A stretch of DNA of 25,015 nt from positions 1-25,015 of IMG/VR virus record IMGVR_UViG_3300035698_006131, one strand, 5' to 3'. Below are positions 13,766-22,301 of this stretch, piece after piece. The stretch comes from a virus. A model generated the notes under the pieces. The model saw only the letters and a list, made by a program, of their open reading frames with translations, had not been told where the DNA came from and searched no databases. Made by a program: the position numbers and the translations under genes. Every line of letters starts with the position of its first letter. Positions within the stretch are counted from its first letter, which is position 1.

Positions 13766-15666
13766 TATGATAGCTCCCTGGATGAACCATTTGATGTAAT
13801 AATGTGTTCTACCACAGTTGATACACCAGATGAATCCTTGAAGGTATAAGTGTTTGAACTAACACCAGTCTCAATATCAACAGAGTTTACTATGCATGCC
13901 ATAATTCTATTCAATGCTTCTTGTACATCAACAGATCCTTCTACAACTCCAGCTAGAACCCCAGTAACTATAGCATCTATTGTTATGTTTTCAGTAAGTG
14001 TATCAAGATCAGTTTGTGCTTTAGTCTGTTGGCTAATAACATCACCTTCTACACTAAATTCTCCTTGCCATCCACCCACTACATTATCTACAACCACCCA
14101 CGCCCCGTGAGCGTCGAGCGTGTCGCCTGCCGTTGCTGCGTCACAATTGGCATTAAATGTGCCATGTCCTACGCCACTGACGAGAGCAGAATGAGTGTGT
14201 GTTGCGTTGCCGAAATGCTCAAACTCTATATCGCCCTGCCAATTTGAAATAGACAGCATTTTGTCTTCGCCTGCTGCCTCGAAATCAATTGTCGGTGCAG
14301 ATGTGCCCGCCGTCATGGCAAAGCACCCATCCATCAAGTATGTACCAGCAGCGGAAAGAGTGATCCCCATACTGCCAATACCACAATCCTGCATCCCCCC
14401 CGCTTGCAGACTGATGGCCCCGGTTGCTGCGATCTTGGACGAAATGAAACGATAAGCCGTACCCGTTCCGGTGCCATAGATATTCGCGTAAGCTACAAAC
14501 ATTGAAGCGATAGATTGCCCATTCAAGTCGAGATTCCAATTGTGCCCCTGGAAAGAATAGTGATCCGAGTTCCCGGTCAGTTGGATCGTGCTTCCGTTTG
14601 AAATATGGAAGTTATCAGTTCCTTGCGCAGCCGCGAGCGTAAGCGCATCAGCCCATGTGAGTACCGGATTGTTCGGTATTCCGTTAACGCCTTTCTCTGT
14701 TCCCGCTACGCCAGCTAATGTATCAACCCAAATAGCGCCATCGCCAGAATTTTGTACAATGGCAAGGTTACAAAGTACACGATCGGTTGCAAATAAAGTA
14801 CCATCTATTGAATAAGGTCTGAAACGTACTAGTCCGAGATTTGCACCAGTGCCGGTGTGTGCAATTGATAATGAGAGTGTTACACTTTTAACTTTAATAT
14901 TATTTTCAGGCTTGACTGATCCTAATTGTTTCCATGAAGAATCAATCCAATCATATACAAATAATCCCCAGTTATCATTCCAACTTTGTGCATAGCCCAC
15001 CCATTCAATAGAACCACCAACACCATTACCACCTACATTGAATTCATAGTAAGCATCCGATGTTCCACCATTATCCTCGAAAGTGTGGTAGACTTCATTA
15101 GCTTCATCAGTTACAGCATAAGTATTGACTTCATTGGAACCTGTAGTAAGTGTAAATGCACTTGCATTTTTACCAATAGATGAAGAACCAGTTGAAAGAA
15201 GTCCTATTTGTGATTGTGTTGCTGGGAATGGTCCGCCATCTAATCCTGTTGATCCATCATATTGTAATTCTAAGTTATCAGCGGGAGTAGTCGCGCCTGA
15301 AATGGCAACTGCATCTACTTCTAATGAATCTCCACCACCAACCAATGAGTCATAAACATTTGCTGCTAATACTGAAAATTCTTCCCTAATTGGATAACAT
15401 GCAGTGTCATCTCTAATATAAACGATGACTCTACCTAAAGTATCTGTATCAACAGTAGATAATGTTAAGGTGTATAGTCCTCCTGCGCGATGTGTCAATG
15501 TTGAAGTACCACTTATATCAACTAAAGTTGTACCATCATGTTTATACACACCAATTTCATCAACTGTGCCAATAGCTAAATCAGTTACTGGTGTAACACT
15601 GTCAGCTATTGCAACAGCAGGACCAACCATTATAGTTGCTAAGGTACTTTGTTTTAGGTATTGCAT
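13765..15666 (-). CDS. Chimeric decoration/fibre protein with beta-helix-like insert (633 aa)
   Basis: ATG at 15666 with AAGGAT upstream. Residues 1-100 resemble a BppU-like N-terminal domain (VTDLAIGTVDEIGVYKHDGT, TLTHRAGGLYTLTLSTVDTD). Residues about 300-525 form a repetitive glycine/alanine-rich part starting WVDTLAGVAGTEKGVNG and continuing HISNGSTIQLTGNSDHYSFQ, the start of a right-handed beta-helix-type module known from phage fibres. The C-terminus (VDVQEALNRIMACIVNSVDI) is an alpha/beta cap. DNA coding for residues about 300-525 is clearly richer in G+C than either flank. The place among the neck genes suggests a head fibre, collar or decoration protein rather than a tail fibre. Confidence 0.65.
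   Translation of the reverse strand: MQYLKQSTLATIMVGPAVAIADSVTPVTDLAIGTVDEIGVYKHDGTTLVDISGTSTLTHRAGGLYTLTLSTVDTDTLGRVIVYIRDDTACYPIREEFSVLAANVYDSLVGGGDSLEVDAVAISGATTPADNLELQYDGSTGLDGGPFPATQSQIGLLSTGSSSIGKNASAFTLTTGSNEVNTYAVTDEANEVYHTFEDNGGTSDAYYEFNVGGNGVGGSIEWVGYAQSWNDNWGLFVYDWIDSSWKQLGSVKPENNIKVKSVTLSLSIAHTGTGANLGLVRFRPYSIDGTLFATDRVLCNLAIVQNSGDGAIWVDTLAGVAGTEKGVNGIPNNPVLTWADALTLAAAQGTDNFHISNGSTIQLTGNSDHYSFQGHNWNLDLNGQSIASMFVAYANIYGTGTGTAYRFISSKIAATGAISLQAGGMQDCGIGSMGITLSAAGTYLMDGCFAMTAGTSAPTIDFEAAGEDKMLSISNWQGDIEFEHFGNATHTHSALVSGVGHGTFNANCDAATAGDTLDAHGAWVVVDNVVGGWQGEFSVEGDVISQQTKAQTDLDTLTENITIDAIVTGVLAGVVEGSVDVQEALNRIMACIVNSVDIETGVSSNTYTFKDSSGVSTVVEHIITSNGSSRELS
14090..14760 (-). other. GC-rich segment inside the 633-residue gene
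   Basis: By eye these roughly 670 bases contain about half G+C, with many CGCC, GCGT and GCC words, while the flanks on both sides are A/T-rich like the rest of the genome. The borders coincide with the beta-helix-like module. This is the only large compositional island in the window and suggests domain acquisition. Confidence 0.75.
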
Positions 15667-15723
15667 TTATAATATCCTTATTGAGCTTGAATCATATCAG
15701 TTTACTAGTAATTTATCCTAGTA

Positions 15724-16392
15724 CTAGAAGAGTCTTCTGTTGGCTAGGAGCAAGCTTAATAGTGTTGGATCTATATTATGAGAAGTGAAACTAACTCCTG
15801 ATGGAACTGATCCCTGCTTAACACCTTCAAGTCCAAGTTGTCTATATTTCATCTCAACCAGCATAACAGTGGCATCTTGTAATGATTCATTATCCACATT
15901 ACCTTGCACTTCAGTTGCACCATAAGATGTATTAAGTTTTAAGTTCTGACAGACATGTTTAGTGTCATTGTAGTAACCGACCCTAACCTTAGATATAAGA
16001 CCATATCTGCCAGAAGTAATGGTATATTGTATATTGTCTGAATCATAAGTAACTGTGACTTCATCAAATCCATAGCTATCACTTGCAGCCCTAATCTTAG
16101 TTTGTAGTTCAGTTGCAATGTTATCACCTGTATCACATGCTGATAAATCAATATCTACAGACACTGGTGCGCTATCATTAACTGTTACATATAAGTTGTT
16201 ACTACCAATTGCAGTTATGTCAATAGAGGCGCTTACAGCTGACTTAGCATAGCCTTGTGATAGTTCAGGGTAAGAAGGGTATTTACAAAATAGTGTAACA
16301 AACGCTTTTGCTCTAACTATCAATTCCTCTACGAAGGTTTCATTATATGTACCAATTTCTGGATTAGTTTGAACTCTAGTTAAAATGCTCAT
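15724..16392 (-). CDS. Head-tail connector (gp6-like) with inserted beta domain (222 aa)
   Basis: I prefer ATG at 16392 (MSILTRVQTNPEIG), overlapping the TAA of the previous gene, with AGGGA upstream. Helices at the N-terminus (TFVEELIVRAKAFVTLFCKY) and C-terminus (DATVMLVEMKYRQLGLEG, then GVKQGSVPSGVSFTSH and DPTLLSLLLANRRLF) match gp6-type adaptors that bind under the portal. Between them, residues about 50-160 form a beta domain (NNLYVTVNDSAPVSVDIDLS, then IATELQTKIRA and VTYDSDNIQYTITSGRYGL) with the rhythm of flagellin hook-IN-like repeats. Such connectors are normally about 100-110 residues. Confidence 0.7.
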   Translation of the reverse strand: MSILTRVQTNPEIGTYNETFVEELIVRAKAFVTLFCKYPSYPELSQGYAKSAVSASIDITAIGSNNLYVTVNDSAPVSVDIDLSACDTGDNIATELQTKIRAASDSYGFDEVTVTYDSDNIQYTITSGRYGLISKVRVGYYNDTKHVCQNLKLNTSYGATEVQGNVDNESLQDATVMLVEMKYRQLGLEGVKQGSVPSGVSFTSHNIDPTLLSLLLANRRLF

Positions 16393-17321
16393 TATAGTTT
16401 TCCCTGTGACCTCTTCAATCCAAATGTACTTGAACATTTACGGGAACAGAAGCGGCCACTTCCCATTGTTCCATCATGTTCGCCTCCACATGTTTCACAA
16501 ATGTGGGCTGTGCTTATTTGTTCTTCTTCTTCGATGTTCGGTTTTGGAGTTGAAACTATAATAGGTTCTGCTTTACCTTTACATATATCTAGTTTATCAA
16601 GTCCTGCATTATTTAAATCTACAAGATTTTTATCTATTCGTTGTTGTATGGAATCATTAATCAAAGCCACCTGTTTATCTTGCTCTTTACGCTCTTCTGA
16701 TGCAACATAAGCAAGCTTCTCATTAACGAGAATGTCATCTTCAAATATTTCTTGCCCTGCTACTTCACCAGCATCAGTTCGTCTTTGATATTCAGCATTA
16801 ACATCTTCATCATAATCATCTTCTCTCTGCGCCGTCATCTCCTTATCAACTGCATCAGCAGCATCTTCAACTCCTTGTCTTATTTCAATGACGCGTTCAG
16901 CTTGTTCTAAAATCCACTCATCATATAAATCCCAAATGCTGGCTTCATACTCATCTTTCAACTCATCATAATCCAACGGATTATCTTTTTTAAGTTGTAC
17001 AAGAACCGCAGAAGTATATTCGTCATATTCAATTTGAGATGATACTTCCGCAAAAGATCTAAACTTGCCTTCAATTTTACGTTCATCATATTCCTCTTGA
17101 ACTACTATTTCCCATTCCCCATTGCCGTAATCCTCACGCAAGTATTCAAGTTCAATACGAAGGTCTTTCATTAGATTTGCGTTCAATACTTCGACAGGGA
17201 TTTCAGTTGGACGTTCCTCCAGATAACCCTTCTTGAGGTAGTAAGGGATTGATGCCTTATTGTGTAATACAAATGGCTCGCCAGGGGTTGAACAGTCGAT
17301 GGGATGGTAAATGGTAATCAC
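16392..17321 (-). CDS. Acidic coiled protein with C-terminal zinc finger (309 aa)
   Basis: GTG at 17321 is the start: GGAGG lies seven bases upstream. The N-terminus (YHPIDCSTPGEPFVLHNKAS, then IPYYLKKGYLEERP) resembles short domains found beside capsid genes in other phages. Residues about 70-260 are very acidic and helical with long coiled-coil potential (DELKDEYEASIWDLYDEWIL). The C-terminus holds a zinc finger: CETCGGEHDGTMGSGRFCSR followed by KC, a C-x2-C...C-x3-C pattern with the GSGRFCS signature. It lies just after the capsid gene terminator. Function unknown; a capsid-associated or DNA-binding internal protein is possible. Confidence 0.6.
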   Translation of the reverse strand: MITIYHPIDCSTPGEPFVLHNKASIPYYLKKGYLEERPTEIPVEVLNANLMKDLRIELEYLREDYGNGEWEIVVQEEYDERKIEGKFRSFAEVSSQIEYDEYTSAVLVQLKKDNPLDYDELKDEYEASIWDLYDEWILEQAERVIEIRQGVEDAADAVDKEMTAQREDDYDEDVNAEYQRRTDAGEVAGQEIFEDDILVNEKLAYVASEERKEQDKQVALINDSIQQRIDKNLVDLNNAGLDKLDICKGKAEPIIVSTPKPNIEEEEQISTAHICETCGGEHDGTMGSGRFCSRKCSSTFGLKRSQGKL

Positions 17322-17344
17322 AGTGTTTCCTCCATGTGAAAGTT

Positions 17345-17380
17345 AAAAAGAAAAGGGGCCAACTCATATGAGTCAGCCCC
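17345..17380 (-). terminator. Rho-independent terminator after the major capsid gene
   Basis: On the minus strand GGGGCTGACTC and GAGTTGGCCCC form an 11-pair stem (two wobbles) with an ATAT loop, followed by TTTTCTTTTT. It lies 17 bases after the capsid stop and inside the late operon, so it should lower expression of the genes downstream relative to the capsid. Confidence 0.9.
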
Positions 17381-17396
17381 TCAGAATTAGAAACGG

Positions 17397-18245
17397 TTAG
17401 TCTTTGTTATCACAAAGCACTTCGATGCCATAAGCATCATAAAGCTCTGCGGCACCAAACATAGTGGAACCCACTAATTCAGTACCAACCATGCTGATGT
17501 CTCTTGCAGCTTCAATAGAAAATGGAACCGCAGTATTGATACCCAGGGCACCTCTACTGAAGAGTCCACACTTTGCATCAGCTCCATCTTTCTGTCCAGC
17601 ACTGGAACCAGCTGCCAAATCGTTTACGATTATTACATCACAACCAACTACCTTTTGAATGACACCTTTTGAATAGATATCATTTGAGTAGATTGCTGAA
17701 AGGTTGACTGCGGTACTATCAGAGATAGCACCAATCAAATCTTCATGCACATGGGGCGTAATGGCAAGGAAATAGGGTTCAGGAGCACCAGCTTTCTCAA
17801 GTAATGCACGGGCTTCTTGTATAATTGCAAGAGTGATGTCTGTATCAGACGCTCCAACGGCTCCAGTGAAGCCATCGAAAAGTGCCCAAATTATTTGGTT
17901 AAGTTTTGCAGAGATAGCCTTACCAAACGCCTGACCATAAAGAGCGCCAAGTGCTTCTGGGGATTCCATTACAACGTCATCAGAGATATAATCTCTAACA
18001 GCATATCTGGCACCAGTAATGGTTGCTTTGGAAGTAGCCAAATCTGACGTTCCAGTCAAATCAGTTCCTTCGGTTACGTCAATAACTGTAGCGGAACCCA
18101 TAATAGGTACATCAACAGTCTTGTGTGGGATTGAATAATTGGTTACATAGTTTTGTAGAACAGCATTCTGTTCTACGTAGAACTTGGTCTCTGCGATTGC
18201 AGCTTGGACCAAGTCATTAAGAGTTGTGGTAGTCATTCCGGCCAT
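17397..18245 (-). CDS. Major capsid protein (282 aa)
   Basis: ATG at 18245 has AGGAG upstream. The protein has features of an HK97-fold coat protein without a long N-terminal delta domain: VDVPIMGSATVIDVTEGTDL (N-arm and E-loop region), then a spine-helix-like run (ALGALYGQAFGKAISAKLNQ), and an A-domain-like part (TPHVHEDLIGAISDSTA, GVIQKVVGCDVIIVNDLA). It lies between the scaffold gene and the terminator, followed by neck genes. The separate scaffold explains the missing delta domain. Confidence 0.85.
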   Translation of the reverse strand: MAGMTTTTLNDLVQAAIAETKFYVEQNAVLQNYVTNYSIPHKTVDVPIMGSATVIDVTEGTDLTGTSDLATSKATITGARYAVRDYISDDVVMESPEALGALYGQAFGKAISAKLNQIIWALFDGFTGAVGASDTDITLAIIQEARALLEKAGAPEPYFLAITPHVHEDLIGAISDSTAVNLSAIYSNDIYSKGVIQKVVGCDVIIVNDLAAGSSAGQKDGADAKCGLFSRGALGINTAVPFSIEAARDISMVGTELVGSTMFGAAELYDAYGIEVLCDNKD

Positions 18246-18300
18246 AGTATTTCTCCTAGCTAGATTTGCGAGGAGGCTTGTTCAATGGCCCATTTGAAAA

Positions 18301-18858
18301 CTAACGGATGTTCAATTCCTTTCTGCGTACTGCCCATTCTTCGCTTGTCAGTTCTGACGATGGCTTAGTTACAAACGAGGCGGTTGAAGATGCAGGTGAC
18401 TTGTTTTCAAGTCTTGCATTTACTCTCGCCTCTACTTGTGCATCAATTACGGAATTCAGTTTATCTACTGCAAGGTTGAGTGTCTTTTCATTTGGCAATT
18501 CACTTAGAACATCTACAATGTCTGTCAGTCCACTATCACTAGCGGCTTTCATAACTTGTGCATCAAAAATTGCTTTGGATTCTTTAGCTCTTACAGCATC
18601 AAGTTCCGCTTGCAGTTGTTCCGCGAGTTCTTTGTGTTTACCTTCTTTCTCAAGAAGCACTTTGTCTTGCTTTTTGCGTTCATTTTCAAGGGCTTTGAAA
18701 ACTGCCTCCCCTACTTTTTTGTCAATTTCGGGTTGGGTTAACGTTACTGCGCTTTCTGACTCAGTTTTCTTTCCCTCGTCCTGACCTTCTGTTGACTCAG
18801 ATCCACTCTGTCCATCAGTTGATTCAGTTGCTTGGGGTTCTTCCTGTTCTTTCGGCAT
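18301..18858 (-). CDS. Capsid scaffolding protein (185 aa)
   Basis: ATG at 18858 with AGGAG upstream. The first 40 residues are polar and disordered (TESTDGQSGSESTEGQ). The middle is a long charged coiled coil (ALENERKKQDKVLLEKEGKH, then KELAEQLQAELDAVRAKESK). The C-terminus is short and basic (SSELTSEEWAVRRKELNIR), as in scaffolds of the GP20/DUF4355 type, where it binds the coat protein. Position between portal and capsid is the standard one. No protease is encoded nearby, so the scaffold may leave the head intact or be cut by host enzymes. Confidence 0.85.
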   Translation of the reverse strand: MPKEQEEPQATESTDGQSGSESTEGQDEGKKTESESAVTLTQPEIDKKVGEAVFKALENERKKQDKVLLEKEGKHKELAEQLQAELDAVRAKESKAIFDAQVMKAASDSGLTDIVDVLSELPNEKTLNLAVDKLNSVIDAQVEARVNARLENKSPASSTASFVTKPSSELTSEEWAVRRKELNIR

Positions 18859-18910
18859 ACATTTCTCCTGTTAAATAAGGGTTGAAAATAAGGTTACGAT
18901 ACATTTGTCC

Positions 18911-18939
18911 AAAGGTAGGAAGGTTAAGTGCCTACCTTT
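18911..18939 (-). other. Perfect 9-bp hairpin enclosing the portal stop codon
   Basis: AAAGGTAGG (18911-18919) and CCTACCTTT (18931-18939) form a nine-pair stem whose 11-base loop contains the portal TAA. There is no T-tract, so it is probably not a terminator. It may mark an mRNA processing or stability site between portal and scaffold. Confidence 0.5.
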
Positions 18940-20282
18940 GAATCTGTAGCTATATTTGCTACTTGAGTGATAGCTTCTTTAGCTTCTTCCTTTTGTTTAT
19001 TGTATTCTGTCTCAAGTCGTTTAAGTTCTGTTTGTGGATCATCAATATCAGGTGAGATTTCCATTAATGTCTTCTGACTGTATATGTCTTTGACAACACC
19101 TAATGATGTACGCTCTGCAAGAATGTCGATTGGAGTACTGAAATTAAATATCGTTTTGAAATTCACTAACGATGCCTTTCCTTGGATATTCCATATAGTG
19201 TTAAACAATTGGATGCGTGAACGAATACCTTTACTAATATATTTCCAAAAGAAGTTTGCATGTGACTCCATTGGTGCGAATCTAAACTTAATTGCCAATC
19301 CACTGACGTTACCAATGGCTGATACTATATCTCTAATATCGGGGACCTTTGCCTGAGAAAGTAATGCTTCTCGTGCATCGGATAGTGCGGAGGAATACTT
19401 GCTTTCTTCACTTCCTTTTGTCATAAAGCTAATATCAGAGTTAATATCTGGTAATATGAATACACCTTGGTTCTTCATGGCTTGTAATTTAGCAATGTCT
19501 TCTGATTTAGTAGGATCAAATTCAAAACCGCGCATTTTAAGGCCACTATCTACATTATAAGTGAGTTCATCAATTCTCGCATTACTTATTACATTATATA
19601 CGTCATTCTGTCCCATAATATTGTCACTTAGGAATGGAGTTCTTTCTTCTGATGTACTTACTATTACTATAGGGACCTTTCCATATGGATGAGGAGTCAT
19701 TAACATCTCAGCTAGAGCCCCAGCTTCTGTCTTAAGGAATGTACCAATATTTTCTGAATCATACACTGTAAAGATAGTTGTAGCCTTAGTTATGAGTACA
19801 TTGTGAAAATAAGTGTTAGGTTGAAGGATCGCTTGGTGTATTGCTTGATGAATCTCTTTGTTTTCATCAAATAATATTACCCATTCCCTTGGATCATACT
19901 GAGTAACTACTATTTTGTCTTCAATGAAGGAATGTACCTCAATACTATAGCCCATTACGAGAGAAGTTCTAAAGTGTTCAGCTTCCATTGTTGTAATGTC
20001 ATTATCATCGGTAACAATTGATAACTCATCTAATGGTTCAGTAGGTGCATCGTCATCCCTAAGTGTTATTTGATATGGATTCTTAGTGGACGCGCTAACA
20101 TGTGCATCTACAACGTAATCGCACCAATTTACAGTCTTTGCAGACTTCTTTGTACCATCACCATTGACATCTTTCTCTAAAAAGTTGTGTTTTCCATTAT
20201 AATAGTCTTGATTTAGTGTTTGTACATCACGTACACACTGGTTAGAGGCCCATATCTTCATAATGTCTGTTGAATTTATCAT
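18924..20282 (-). CDS. Portal protein (452 aa)
   Basis: ATG at 20282, two bases after the terL stop. The N-terminal part (NQDYYNGKHNFLEKDVNGDG) matches the YY-x-G-x-H/Q start common in SPP1-type portals (Phage_prot_Gp6). Then follow DDDAPTEPLDELSIV, a wing region (VTQYDPREWVILFDENKEIH), PHPYGKVPIVIVSTS and a crown/stem part with GNVSGLAIKFRFAPM. It forms the dodecameric channel at one head vertex for DNA entry and exit. Length fits the family (about 430-500 residues). Confidence 0.9.
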   Translation of the reverse strand: MINSTDIMKIWASNQCVRDVQTLNQDYYNGKHNFLEKDVNGDGTKKSAKTVNWCDYVVDAHVSASTKNPYQITLRDDDAPTEPLDELSIVTDDNDITTMEAEHFRTSLVMGYSIEVHSFIEDKIVVTQYDPREWVILFDENKEIHQAIHQAILQPNTYFHNVLITKATTIFTVYDSENIGTFLKTEAGALAEMLMTPHPYGKVPIVIVSTSEERTPFLSDNIMGQNDVYNVISNARIDELTYNVDSGLKMRGFEFDPTKSEDIAKLQAMKNQGVFILPDINSDISFMTKGSEESKYSSALSDAREALLSQAKVPDIRDIVSAIGNVSGLAIKFRFAPMESHANFFWKYISKGIRSRIQLFNTIWNIQGKASLVNFKTIFNFSTPIDILAERTSLGVVKDIYSQKTLMEISPDIDDPQTELKRLETEYNKQKEEAKEAITQVANIATDSKVGT

Positions 20283-20284
20283 TT

Positions 20285-21577
20285 TTAAATTCCTATTAGC
20301 TGTCGGATGTTTATATTATCCGGGATTTGAGAAAGTTGAGGCTTAATCATATGTCTATGTAAACTGTTGACACCAAGTGCTAATGACATAACACAATCAT
20401 CATGCATGGAGGCTGGCGCCCCATATGTAATATTTCCACTCTTGGTTTCGTTGGATTCATAATGTTCCAGTTCGGTTATTACTTGTTCATTATTATATAT
20501 AGTCAACATTCCAGACTCTAAGGCCCATATAAGAGACTTAATGATGTGATTTTTGTTTGCACCAGTCACACATATAGTTTCAACTGGATATCCTTGTGCT
20601 TGTAGCTCTTGTGCTACTGGTAAACCCATGGCATTCTCTTCTGCAATGATAACTGATGGTTTGAATAGTTGGTACATAGCTTGGAGCTTCACAATTTGTA
20701 CTGGATATGGAATATGTCTAAATCTTTGTATATTTACGAGTTCAACTCTATCTGGATTGGTAACATCGAGTACACTAATAACAGTATAGTCATTCTTTGT
20801 GCCCCAATCGCATGAAAAGATGTATTCCTTTCCTTTTGAAGCTTTCTCTTGATGTTTAGCTACTATATGTAAGTTTTGATCTAATGTAAATACTGATTGA
20901 CGGTTCGTATCAAGGAATTCAGCCATATAGTTCTCACGATAGAAGCGATCACTTACATTTTGTTTAGCAGTGGCTAATTTAACAGGGCCCATGTTGGGAC
21001 TTACACTTGATGGTAATCGCCATGACTGCCATTTCTCAAAGGTTTCATCTTGACCTTTCAAATATAGGTCCTTATAGAACCAATTCTTCTTACCATGTGG
21101 TGAAGATATGAATAATGCTCGTCCATCTTCTGAAGTAACTGCAGGTTCTACTGATTCTTCCCAAGCTTTCTGTGGAATCCTTGCACATTCATCAAATACT
21201 GCGAGTTGGAGGCCAATTCCAACAAGTTTATCTGGATCATGAGCTGATTTACACTCTACATAACCTCCCCCAGCAAAGTCTATCCTAAAGTCGGATGCTC
21301 TTATGCCAGCTATGATCTGTCCACCTTGTCTTTTACTCTCAGTGTTTAACATTTGAGCAAACTTCTTCAATTCGGTCCATCCAGCTGATTTACCAATTGT
21401 ATGTGAAGGTGATATCCACCAAACATTACCATTATCATGATAAGCTGTAAATAATGCATCCATACAAGCTAAATAAGTCTTACCTGCACGTCTACCCACA
21501 GCTACTACTTTATATGGAGCATTAGAGTTCCACACTTCTTGTTGCCAAGGTAGTAAATGAACCGGCATTGGCCTCAT
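20285..21577 (-). CDS. terL: Terminase large subunit (430 aa)
   Basis: N-terminal ATPase: Walker A GRRAGKT at residues 28-34, Walker B LQLAVFDE at 123-130, and coupling motif LFISSPHG near 155-162. C-terminal RNase H-like nuclease: SCDWGTKNDYT with Asp257, IIAEENAMG with Glu313/314, and HDDCVMSLALG with Asp393/394. All key residues are present, so both translocation and cutting should work. The enzyme cuts and pumps DNA into the head. It overlaps terS by one base (TAATG). Whether packaging is cos or headful cannot be read from the window. Confidence 0.97.
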   Translation of the reverse strand: MRPMPVHLLPWQQEVWNSNAPYKVVAVGRRAGKTYLACMDALFTAYHDNGNVWWISPSHTIGKSAGWTELKKFAQMLNTESKRQGGQIIAGIRASDFRIDFAGGGYVECKSAHDPDKLVGIGLQLAVFDECARIPQKAWEESVEPAVTSEDGRALFISSPHGKKNWFYKDLYLKGQDETFEKWQSWRLPSSVSPNMGPVKLATAKQNVSDRFYRENYMAEFLDTNRQSVFTLDQNLHIVAKHQEKASKGKEYIFSCDWGTKNDYTVISVLDVTNPDRVELVNIQRFRHIPYPVQIVKLQAMYQLFKPSVIIAEENAMGLPVAQELQAQGYPVETICVTGANKNHIIKSLIWALESGMLTIYNNEQVITELEHYESNETKSGNITYGAPASMHDDCVMSLALGVNSLHRHMIKPQLSQIPDNINIRQLIGI

Positions 21578-22218
21578 TATTTCTTTTCCTCTTCGATTAT
21601 GACTTCTTTCGGAATTGATACATTATATGAGTCTTCATCTTCGACTACTGGTAACGGTTTCATGAATGCATCCGCAAATAAGTTGATAGATGGTATGTTT
21701 ACATTAGCCACTAATTGCTTATCTGGTGAGTTAAGACCATTTAATTGACAAAATTGAGCCAATAATAGAGCCTTCTGCTTAATAGCACTTATATCCCCAT
21801 CATATGATCTCCTATTTAATGCCATTCCCATCATTTCCAACTCAGCTGATACAATTTCCCTCTGCTTTAACAATGCAGCTTGTGATCTTCGTTGAATATA
21901 AGCTTTCACTTTAGGTATAATGGATGCAGCTTGTTCATATCCACATTCTTTGGCAATATTATTCCAAGTCATTCCATCATTACATAATTCTATAGCTTTT
22001 ATCATTATACTATTATACATAACATTACATCTGGATGTTTCTGGTTCATTTTCCTTATATACTAGTCTCCAATGTCTACCCTTTTCATTTCTAGTAGGCT
22101 TTGGCTTATCTAGTTCCGTATCTTTGTTTGTCACGGGAGGAGAAGACTTGGATACGGAGGAAACCTTTTGAGTCTTGCTTGTCTTTGATTGGTGGACCTG
22201 TTTTTTATTATCAGCCAT
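21577..22218 (-). CDS. terS: Terminase small subunit (213 aa)
   Basis: ATG at 22218 has GGAG eight bases upstream. The first 60 residues are basic and disordered (KKQVHQSKTSKTQKVSSVSK). Residues about 65-110 hold a helix-turn-helix (IMIKAIELCNDGMTWNNIA, then ECGYEQAASIIPKVKAYIQ), the DNA-recognition part of small terminases, followed by long helices for oligomerisation (EIVSAELEMMGMALNRRSYD) and an acidic C-terminus that would contact TerL. It is the first gene of the late operon, downstream of the long non-coding region, which probably contains the packaging start site and the late promoter. Confidence 0.85.
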   Translation of the reverse strand: MADNKKQVHQSKTSKTQKVSSVSKSSPPVTNKDTELDKPKPTRNEKGRHWRLVYKENEPETSRCNVMYNSIMIKAIELCNDGMTWNNIAKECGYEQAASIIPKVKAYIQRRSQAALLKQREIVSAELEMMGMALNRRSYDGDISAIKQKALLLAQFCQLNGLNSPDKQLVANVNIPSINLFADAFMKPLPVVEDEDSYNVSIPKEVIIEEEKK

Positions 22219-22291
22219 TTATTTCTCCGTGTGATGTTGATAAGTTGCTCCTCCTCCCGTTTAGAAGGAAACATCGTTTCAATGATGTACT

Positions 22292-22301
22292 GTTTGTCCA
22301 C
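22292..22301 (-). promoter_or_regulatory. GTGGACAAAC motif, copy 4 (imperfect)
   Basis: GTTTGTCCAC on the plus strand shares GTGGACAAA with copies 1 and 2. It lies about 75 bases upstream of terS, so all four copies sit in the leaders of the regulator, rep and late genes. Just downstream are CATC/GATG and a GGGAGGAGGAG purine run. Confidence 0.35.

Noticed and set aside
14285-14539. An 84-residue minus-strand frame inside the 633-residue gene
   Set aside because: It is a second frame opened by the GC-rich segment, and its residues (many W, H, G, C) do not look like a protein in context.
18308-18784. A 158-residue plus-strand frame over the scaffold gene
   Set aside because: A shadow of the scaffold gene, Ser/Leu-rich and without a start signal. 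The same holds for the long plus-strand frames over the portal, capsid, tape measure and tail genes.
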